Under the pieces are notes generated by a model, which saw nothing but the letters and a program-made list of their open reading frames with translations, did no database searches and was not told the origin of the DNA. From positions 1 through 7,356 of the forward strand of contig JAQGJF010000780.1 of assembly GCA_028290765.1 (NCBI GenBank): a stretch of 7,356 bases of DNA, written 5' to 3'. The position numbers and the translations under genes are program-made. Origin of the DNA: Tardiphaga sp. GTDB taxonomy: Bacteria; Pseudomonadota; Alphaproteobacteria; Rhizobiales; Xanthobacteraceae. Below are positions 1 through 5,387 of the stretch, piece after piece (position 1 is the stretch's first letter; every line of letters begins with the position of its first letter).

Positions 1-2
1 CG

Positions 3-1865
3 GCTGTCGGTGCGTCGACCGGCGTCGACGACATCGTGAGCGGCGTGTCGCGCGTGCGCGGCTCCGAGTTCAACGACATTATCACCGGCAATGACCTCAA
101 TAACACCCTCGAAGGTCAAGGCGGCAACGACGTGCTCGACGGCCATGGCGGCAACGACTTCCTGACCGGCGGGACCGGCTCGGATATTTTCGTCTACGAG
201 TCTGGCGGCGGCAACGACCGGATCACTGATTTCAACCGCTCCGAGGGCGACCGGATCGACTTGCGGCTCGCGGGAATTAACGGAATCGGGAACCTGGGCA
301 TTATTGCGGGCACCTTCGATCCCAGCAACAACAGCTTTACGGCCGGTGCCGGTGGCCCCGACACCCGCCTCACCGGGTTCGGCACAGACAATACCATCAC
401 CGTGCTGGGCGTGGCGCCCGGCAGTTTCTCGGCAAGCGACTTCATCTTCACCGGCGAGGTCGCGGTCACAGTTCAGACACCCAACGGCTACGACTTCGGT
501 ACGCTGTATGACGATCTCGCAGCGAGCAATGCGCATCAAACCGCGAATGACAACACCCACATTTTCGCGGTCGATACGACCAAAGGCATCACTTTTGAGC
601 TGATCGGGACCGGCTTTGATCTCGATCCGACGAGTCATTTGCCGACCGGCGGCACGATCACCGAGATCGACATTCTCGACACGACCGATCCGACCCAGAC
701 CACACAGGACCACGTGCTGGTCAACACCAACGGCTGGAGCATTAGCGTTACGCCATTTTTCAACGCCATCGGGCTATACGCCGCCGACCATAGTCACACC
801 TCGAATCTCGATGCGATCTTCAATGCCGCAACCTATAGTGTGGTCGGCAGCGACGGCGGGACCGCCTCCGACGGCAATTTCAGCGACGGGACGGACGTCT
901 TTTTCGGCGGCGTTCATGCCGACGTCTTCAACGGGATGCCCGGTTCCTTCGGTTCGCAAGACCCCGGCAATGACACCGTGGATTATTCCCACGCGCAATC
1001 GGGAGTTACCGCCAACCTTCTGACGGGAGTGGGTACTGGCGGCGCGGCTAACGGCGACATCTACATTTCGATCGAGAACCTGCGCGGCACAGCTTCCAAC
1101 GACACGCTGACCGGCGACGGCAACAACAACGTGCTCGAGGGCGGTGCTGGCGCGGACGCGCTGAGCGGCGGCGGCGGCACGGATACCGCCAGCTACGAAC
1201 ACGCTGCGGCAGTCAGCGGACAGACTGGCGTCACCGTCAGTCTGCTCTCGCCGGGAAGCAACACCGGCGAGGCTGCCGGCGATACCTATAGCAGCATCGA
1301 AAATCTGCGCGGCTCGGCATTTGACGATATCCTGACCGGCGACGGCAACAACAACATGCTTGAAGGCGGTCCCGGCAACGATACGCTCAACGGCGGCGCT
1401 GGAAACAACACTGCGAGCTATGAGCACGCCACCGCCGGCGTGACCGTCAATCTGAATGCCGCGGGAGCACAAATTACCATCGGCGCCGGTACCGACACTC
1501 TGACGAATATCCAGAACCTCACCGGATCTCAGTTCAATGACACGCTGACCGGCGACGCCAACGACAACACCTTCTTCGGCCTTGGCGGCAACGACACCTT
1601 CGTGTTCAAGCAGGGCTTCGGTCACGACACCATTGCCGACCTCACGCCCGGGCGGGACCATATCGAGTTCGACTTCGATCCGACGGCCTTCGGCGGGGGG
1701 AACCCCGGAACGTTCGATATGTGGCTCAGCAGCCATGCTCAGGCGTCGCTGTCGAACGCCAACGATACGCTGATCAAGCTGGATGACTTGTCCCAGAGCT
1801 CGATCCTGCTCAAGAACGTCAATGTCGCCAACCTGCACGCCAGCGACTTCATCGTTCCGCACTAA
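3..1865 (+). CDS. RTX calcium-binding exoprotein, 5'-partial (C-terminal 620 residues)
   Basis: The product is a probable secreted calcium-binding protein exported by a type I system. The frame is open from base 3. The GTG at 36 is not the real start, because the upstream codons (GVDDIVSGVSRVRGSEFND) already match the internal repeat seen at 1485-1545. Order, numbered from that GTG: glycine/aspartate nonapeptides such as GGNDVLDGH and GGNDFLTGG (about 18-50); a cap resembling the serralysin M10 C-terminal region (51-140: DRITDFNRSEGDRIDL ... ASDFIF); a non-repeat domain (about 146-292); three longer RTX modules (313-528); and a second cap ending LHASDFIVPH (530-609). The acidic, cysteine-free, Gly/Asn/Asp-rich composition and C-terminal ASDFIV ending fit an uncleaved C-terminal type I secretion signal. 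No catalytic motif is visible, so it could be an adhesin, matrix protein or the tail of an enzyme. The downstream exporter genes are the likely route out of the cell. The TAA stop is followed by no clear terminator. Confidence 0.93.
   Translation, partial: AVGASTGVDDIVSGVSRVRGSEFNDIITGNDLNNTLEGQGGNDVLDGHGGNDFLTGGTGSDIFVYESGGGNDRITDFNRSEGDRIDLRLAGINGIGNLGIIAGTFDPSNNSFTAGAGGPDTRLTGFGTDNTITVLGVAPGSFSASDFIFTGEVAVTVQTPNGYDFGTLYDDLAASNAHQTANDNTHIFAVDTTKGITFELIGTGFDLDPTSHLPTGGTITEIDILDTTDPTQTTQDHVLVNTNGWSISVTPFFNAIGLYAADHSHTSNLDAIFNAATYSVVGSDGGTASDGNFSDGTDVFFGGVHADVFNGMPGSFGSQDPGNDTVDYSHAQSGVTANLLTGVGTGGAANGDIYISIENLRGTASNDTLTGDGNNNVLEGGAGADALSGGGGTDTASYEHAAAVSGQTGVTVSLLSPGSNTGEAAGDTYSSIENLRGSAFDDILTGDGNNNMLEGGPGNDTLNGGAGNNTASYEHATAGVTVNLNAAGAQITIGAGTDTLTNIQNLTGSQFNDTLTGDANDNTFFGLGGNDTFVFKQGFGHDTIADLTPGRDHIEFDFDPTAFGGGNPGTFDMWLSSHAQASLSNANDTLIKLDDLSQSSILLKNVNVANLHASDFIVPH
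972..1619 (+). repeat. Three tandem RTX supra-modules of about 70-75 codons
   Basis: Within the RTX gene the markers recur in order: DTxxYxHA (at 972, 1182, 1407), GVTxxL, xIENLRG or IQNLTG (at 1071, 1296, 1509), and NDTLTGDxNxN. The core beginning CTGACCGGCGACGGCAACAA is identical over 24 bases at 1107-1130 and 1332-1355 (225 bp apart). A diverged third copy begins at 1545, 213 bp on. A fourth, partial copy lies at the left window edge (about 3-110). Each module alternates a strand-rich segment with calcium-binding nonapeptides, as in long RTX proteins. High nucleotide identity between copies suggests expansion by duplication. Confidence 0.85.
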
Positions 1866-1883
1866 AGATGATGGCAACAACCG

Positions 1884-4463
1884 TCATTGCGGCACCACAA
1901 GATCGCTCGGCGCCGCTCCCGCGCGATGGCGCGCCACCATCTCGGTGAACGCCGCTTCGATATGCCCGGTGAACCGCGCGGTATCGAACAGCGGCGCGGT
2001 ATCGCGGTTGGCGGCGAGTCTCCGTTTGATGCCGGCCAGTTTCACCGGCTGCTTCGCCAGCTCGATGGCCAGCCGCTCATAGCCCTGCAGCGTGGTGCGC
2101 ACCAACTCCGGCAGCTTGATCGCGTATAAGAGACTGGTGGCAACGCGGCCGACGAACGTCTCGCCCAGACAGGTCACGATCGGCGTGCCGGCCCACAGCG
2201 CGTCGCAGGCCGTGGTGTGGGCATTGTAGGGCAGCGTGTCGAGGCAGAGATCGGCGGCGCGGTGCCGCGCCAGATGATCGGCCGGCGCCATGCGCGGGGC
2301 AAACACCAGTCGGCCGGGATCGATGCCGCGCGCTGCCGCCTCGTTCTTCAGGTTCTCCGTCGCCTTCGGGTTGCTTTCCAGCAGCCAGAGCACGCTGCCC
2401 TGAACCTGCTTGAGGATACGCATCCAGCCATCGAACATCTCGGGCGCGATCTTCGGGGTGGTGTTGAAACAGCAGAACACGAAGCCGGTCGGCGGAAGGC
2501 CCAGTTGCTCCCGCGAGAATGGCGTTTCCGCGATGGCGCGCCGGGAATCGTTGACGAAATAGCTGTCCGGCAGAAACACCACGTTCTCCGAATAATGCTG
2601 GCGCTGATAGTCCGGAATGACGATCCGGTCGGCGATCAGATAATCGATATAGGGCGCGCCCATCGTTCCCGGATAGCCGAGATAGCTGACCTGGACCGGC
2701 GCCGGCCGCTGCGCGAAGATCGCGGTCCGGGCGTAGGTGGTGAACCCCATCAGGTCGACCAGAATGTCGATCTCTAGTTCCCTGACGAGTTCGGCGACCT
2801 GGTTATCGCCTTGGGAGCCGGCTTCGATGAAGTGCTCGAACGATGCCTGCAGCCGCTGCCGTATTTCGGAGCCGTCATCGGGCGACAGCGATATCGCCGT
2901 CACCTCGAAGCGGGACCGGTCGTGGCTCTCGAACATTCCCGCCGCCAGATAGGCCATCGGATGATGCCGGAAATCGGCGGAGACATAGGCCACGCGAATC
3001 CGATCGTGCTGGTATTTTTCACCGCGCCAAACCGGCGGTTCGGACAACGGGTAATGCGTTTTGGTCCATAACCGGCTGCATTGCAGCTGGTCGCCGGGGG
3101 AGGATGGAACGGTCAGCAGATAGAACGGCTGCGTCGCCGGGATACCGCTTCTGATCGACTGGACCAGATGCGCGCTTTCGCTGTCGATGTCCCGCCAGTC
3201 GCACAATTGCAGCTTCGCGTTCAGACGCTGGCCTTCGACCCCGGTCAGGGTCGGCGCCTCGCGAAACAATTTGTCATAGGTTTCGTAGGATTCGTCGAAA
3301 CGGCGCAGCACGCTCAGCGCGGTAGCGTGATTGCGGACCGCGTCGGGGTAGCCCGGACGGAGTTCAATCGCCTTCTGCAGGCTTGCCAGCGCCTCCTTGG
3401 GGCGATTCAGCTCCAGCAAGGTGGTGCCGCGATTATTGTAGGCTTCCTCATGATCGGGCTTGCGCGCGATCGACATGTCATAGCTTTGCAACGCTTCCGC
3501 CAGCCGCTTGAGAGCCCACAAGGCAATGCCGCGGTTGTTGTAAGCGCCGGCATGATCCGGTTTCAACGCGATGGCGGCGTCATAGCTCGCCAGCGCGGCC
3601 TCCGGACGCCCCAACTCCCACAGCGTATTGCCGCGGTGATAATGGGCTTCAAAGTAGCCGGGTCGCAGCGCAATCGCCTTGTCGTAGTCCTCGAGCGCTT
3701 CCTCGAGTCGTTTCAGCGCCCGCAAGGCATTGCCGCGATTGTTATGGGCCTCGGCCTGATCCGGCCTTGACGCGATCGCCTTGTCGTAGCTTGCGATCGC
3801 CTGCTCGGGGCGATGGAGCTCGAACAAGGCGATGCCATGGTTGTTATGCCCCGCCGCCAAGCGAGGGTTCAGCCCGGTTGCCGTCTCGAAGCTTGCCAGC
3901 GCGTCCTCGAAGCGCTTCAGTTCCATCAACGCCGCTCCACGGCTGTTGTGAACTTCGGCATGGCCGGGCTGCAGCGCGATGACCTTGTCGTAACTGGCGA
4001 CCGCCTCCTCGGCGCGGCGCAGCAGCCGCAGCGCGTTGCCCATGTTGGCGTGGGCTTCCGCGTAATCGGGTTTTAGCGCGATCGCGCGTTCGAAGCTTGC
4101 CAGCGCCTGTTCCAGGCGCCTCAGGTCGCACAGCACCATCCCGCGGTTATTGAAAGCATCGGCGTGGTCCGGCTTCAGCGCGATCGCCTTGTCGTAGCTG
4201 GCCAACGCCTCTTCGGGGAGATTCATCCTGCGCAAGCCATTGCCCAGATGGCTGTGCGCGTCGGCGACATTTTCGTTGATCCGGATAGCCTTCCGGATCA
4301 GTTCGACGCCCTGCCCGGTTCTTTCGGTCTGCAGCGCGATGACGCCGAGCAGATGCATCGAATTGAAGTCAGCCGGGTTGGCTTTCAATATCTCCGAATA
4401 GAGCGCCTCGGCCTCGGAGAATTTGCCCTGCTTGTGAGCGGCCAACGCTTTAGCGAAGTGCAT
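1884..4463 (-). CDS. TPR-GT41 protein, O-GlcNAc transferase / SPINDLY family
   Basis: This is a putative cytoplasmic protein glycosyltransferase of 859 residues. Twelve TPRs fill residues 2-407 (first degenerate, the rest exactly 34 residues, consensus EAHNNRGNALxxLxRxEEAL). A linker precedes the GT41 region at about 488-845. Visible family motifs are VSADFRHHP (488-502; H501 aligns with the active-site His of human OGT), QRPAPVQVSYLGYPGT (585-600), FNTTPKIAP (K671 aligns with the UDP-binding Lys), and AHTTACDALWAGTP (748-761, the nucleotide-sugar pocket with H749, T750, T751, D754). The domain order is that of OGT and plant SPINDLY. Donor is undecided: GlcNAc for OGT, fucose for SPINDLY. The ATG at 4463 is the first possible start, since an in-frame TGA lies four codons upstream, and GAGG precedes it. 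The gene is read divergently from the exporter genes and convergently with the RTX gene, so it is a separate transcription unit. Targets are unknown; the RTX neighbour is a candidate by position only. Confidence 0.95.
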   Translation of the reverse strand: MHFAKALAAHKQGKFSEAEALYSEILKANPADFNSMHLLGVIALQTERTGQGVELIRKAIRINENVADAHSHLGNGLRRMNLPEEALASYDKAIALKPDHADAFNNRGMVLCDLRRLEQALASFERAIALKPDYAEAHANMGNALRLLRRAEEAVASYDKVIALQPGHAEVHNSRGAALMELKRFEDALASFETATGLNPRLAAGHNNHGIALFELHRPEQAIASYDKAIASRPDQAEAHNNRGNALRALKRLEEALEDYDKAIALRPGYFEAHYHRGNTLWELGRPEAALASYDAAIALKPDHAGAYNNRGIALWALKRLAEALQSYDMSIARKPDHEEAYNNRGTTLLELNRPKEALASLQKAIELRPGYPDAVRNHATALSVLRRFDESYETYDKLFREAPTLTGVEGQRLNAKLQLCDWRDIDSESAHLVQSIRSGIPATQPFYLLTVPSSPGDQLQCSRLWTKTHYPLSEPPVWRGEKYQHDRIRVAYVSADFRHHPMAYLAAGMFESHDRSRFEVTAISLSPDDGSEIRQRLQASFEHFIEAGSQGDNQVAELVRELEIDILVDLMGFTTYARTAIFAQRPAPVQVSYLGYPGTMGAPYIDYLIADRIVIPDYQRQHYSENVVFLPDSYFVNDSRRAIAETPFSREQLGLPPTGFVFCCFNTTPKIAPEMFDGWMRILKQVQGSVLWLLESNPKATENLKNEAAARGIDPGRLVFAPRMAPADHLARHRAADLCLDTLPYNAHTTACDALWAGTPIVTCLGETFVGRVATSLLYAIKLPELVRTTLQGYERLAIELAKQPVKLAGIKRRLAANRDTAPLFDTARFTGHIEAAFTEMVARHRAGAAPSDLVVPQ
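3243..4364 (-). repeat. Eleven 102-bp TPR-coding repeats
   Basis: Eleven direct repeats of exactly 102 bp encode TPRs 2-12 of the GT41 protein with no insertion or phase change. Some units share long identical blocks: for example, the 21 bases at 3771-3791 are the same as those at 4179-4199, 408 bp (four units) away. The central copies (TPR 3-11) are the most alike; the two end copies are diverged. The array forms the superhelical substrate-recognition arm in known GT41 enzymes. Confidence 0.9.
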
Positions 4464-4470
4464 TCCAGGT

Positions 4471-4474
4471 CCTC
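4471..4474 (-). promoter_or_regulatory. Shine-Dalgarno site of the GT41 gene
   Basis: Read on the minus strand, GAGG lies seven bases before the ATG at 4463-4461. Its spacing is good, and it supports this start together with the in-frame TGA four codons upstream. Confidence 0.7.
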
Positions 4475-4645
4475 AAGAAGGCACCGATCCAGCCGATATG
4501 GACGGATGTTAATGAATGTCCGGGGGAACGTCGAGGCGGCCCACATTCGGAAAAATGGCGCAGCGGTTGGCACGGCATTCGCGGAACTCCCCTGAGCGTT
4601 GGACACGGTCCACGCCGTTCAGGTTCACCGGATGACGGGCGGCGG

Positions 4646-4663
4646 TAGGCCTAATTTGCAAAT
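4646..4663. promoter_or_regulatory. Two abutting perfect palindromes, possible operator
   Basis: TAGGCCTA (4646-4653) is followed directly by ATTTGCAAAT (4654-4663). Both are perfect self-complementary sites, and they sit about 180 bp from the leftward start and about 240 bp from the rightward start. A regulator site is possible. A single 10-bp palindrome is not rare in 438 bp, so the support is weak and no regulator is recognised. Confidence 0.25.
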
Positions 4664-4703
4664 CCGACGCCTCCTCACGCGGCGACCGAAACGAGACCTG
4701 GAA

Positions 4704-4730
4704 AAATCGGCCCGAATGGCGATTTGGGCC
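4704..4730. repeat. Overlapping inverted repeats in the intergenic region
   Basis: AAATCG (4704-4709) is mirrored by CGATTT (4720-4725). Overlapping this, GGCCC (4709-4713) is mirrored by GGGCC (4726-4730). The two stems share bases and would be mutually exclusive. Function unknown; the arms are short enough to arise by chance. Confidence 0.25.
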
Positions 4731-4744
4731 GCAAAACGGCGTCT

Positions 4745-4763
4745 CCCCGGGCCTGCTCCGGGG
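4745..4763. repeat. GC-rich hairpin without a T-tract
   Basis: CCCCGG (4745-4750) pairs with CCGGGG (4758-4763) around a seven-base loop. No run of T follows on either strand, so it is not a standard intrinsic terminator. If transcribed it would be a stable 6-bp stem, about 140 bp upstream of the exporter start. Confidence 0.35.
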
Positions 4764-4837
4764 GTGCGGAAAGGAATCGCTTGCGACCGCGCCATTAACT
4801 TTGCCAGATTGACCATCTGCCCAAATCATTCCGCCAA

Positions 4838-4846
4838 TGGCATAAT
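4838..4846 (+). promoter_or_regulatory. Candidate extended -10 promoter for the exporter operon
   Basis: TGGCATAAT carries a TGn extension followed by CATAAT, five of six matches to TATAAT. It lies in the A/T-richer stretch and would give a leader of roughly 50 bases before the ATG at 4902. The -35 is poor at 16-18 bp spacing. TTGACC at 4809-4814 is a good hexamer but is 26 bp away, too far to pair with it. Confidence 0.35.
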
Positions 4847-4889
4847 GCTTTTCGAGATTTCATAAAGGTCCGCGCCTGTCGGGTCGCCT

Positions 4890-4894
4890 GGGGA
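4890..4894 (+). promoter_or_regulatory. Weak Shine-Dalgarno site of the exporter ATPase gene
   Basis: GGGGA ends seven bases before the ATG at 4902. An in-frame TAA at 4863-4865 with no start codon between it and 4902 makes this ATG the only reasonable start. Confidence 0.5.
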
Positions 4895-4901
4895 TTTAAC
4901 G

Positions 4902-5303
4902 ATGCAGCGCGGCCAGCCACGGGCGTCCCATACTCCGCCCCGATCCGAACTCGGCGATGCGTTGCGGGCCTGCCGCGGCGCTTTCCTCGGCGTCGGCGCC
5001 ATGAGCTGCATGATCAACCTTTTGTATCTGACCGGCTCGTTTTTCATGCTCGAAGTCTATGATCGCGTGCTGCCGAGCCGCAGCGTGCCGACGCTGGTCG
5101 GCCTGATCATCCTCGCCGGAGGGTTGTATGTTGCCCAGGGTATCCTCGACCTGATCCGGGGACGCATCCTGGTGCGGATCGGGTCCTCGCTCGACGAAGC
5201 CCTCAGCGGCCGGGTGTTCGACACCGTGGTTCGGCTGCCATTGATCGCCGGCGGCCACAATGATGGCCTGCAGCCGCTGCGCGACCTCGACAATATCAGG
5301 TAG
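4902..5303 (+). CDS. N-terminal fragment of the type I exporter (133 residues, as read)
   Basis: If the TAG terminates translation, this is the product: residues 1-133, with a polar tail (1-25), a first membrane helix (about 27-50, GVGAMSCMINLLYLTGSFFM), the family motif EVYDRVLPSRSVPTL (51-65), a second helix (about 63-85) and the loop RGRILVRIGSSLDEALSGRV. It lacks the other helices and the whole nucleotide-binding domain, so it cannot transport by itself. The family assignment rests on this conserved N-terminus and on perfect continuity with the frame after the stop. Confidence 0.6.
   Translation: MQRGQPRASHTPPRSELGDALRACRGAFLGVGAMSCMINLLYLTGSFFMLEVYDRVLPSRSVPTLVGLIILAGGLYVAQGILDLIRGRILVRIGSSLDEALSGRVFDTVVRLPLIAGGHNDGLQPLRDLDNIR
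5301..5303 (+). other. In-frame amber codon in the exporter gene
   Basis: AGG-TAG-TTT: the stop falls at codon 134 of the exporter, and both flanks encode family-typical sequence. Gln (CAG) is the simplest ancestral codon because one transition converts it to TAG. TGG, TCG, TTG, GAG, AAG or TAC/TAT are other one-step sources. Confidence 0.85.
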
Positions 5304-5387
5304 TTTCTCTCCGGCGCAGGGCCGAGCGCGCTTTTCGACCTGCCATGGCTGCCGCTCTATCTGGCGATCTGTTTCGCCTTCCACGTC

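Larger units (their letters stand above)
4464..4901. other. Divergent intergenic region, no credible gene
   Basis: This 438-bp stretch separates the start of the GT41 gene (leftward) from the start of the exporter operon (rightward), so promoters for both must lie here or within flanking coding sequence. The right end (about 4795-4870) is clearly richer in A and T than the rest, as expected of a promoter for the rightward operon. Small open frames on both strands (for example 4599-4865 +, 4509-4829 -) have no recognisable domain, overlap each other in several frames and look like chance. Inverted repeats inside are listed separately. I saw no convincing tRNA, ncRNA or -35/-10 pair for the leftward gene. 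Confidence 0.75.

Noticed and set aside
774..1880. Long open frame of 368 codons on the minus strand, antisense to the RTX gene
   Set aside because: Its translation is a low-complexity Val/Ala/Gly/Arg mirror of the RTX repeats with no domain, and the sense strand has clear RTX motifs. GC-rich DNA commonly leaves the antisense frame open.
2217..2777. Plus-strand open frame of 186 codons inside the GT41 gene, and others at 3081-3770
   Set aside because: Antisense shadows of the GT41 and TPR coding sequence, with Arg/Gln-rich composition and no recognisable features.
3243..4364. CRISPR-like or satellite repeat array
   Set aside because: The 102-bp period is in frame and encodes 34-residue TPRs; there are no unique spacers.
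4745..4763. Intrinsic terminator
   Set aside because: The stem is GC-rich but no T-tract follows on either strand, and no gene ends near it.
4599..4865. Possible small gene in the intergenic region
   Set aside because: No domain, no good ribosome binding site, and competing open frames on the other strand with equally unconvincing translations.
5301..5303. Programmed frameshift or recoded pyrrolysine/selenocysteine codon
   Set aside because: The frame is identical on both sides, so no frameshift is needed. TAG is not a selenocysteine codon, and nothing in the window suggests pyrrolysine machinery or a need for it in this protein family.
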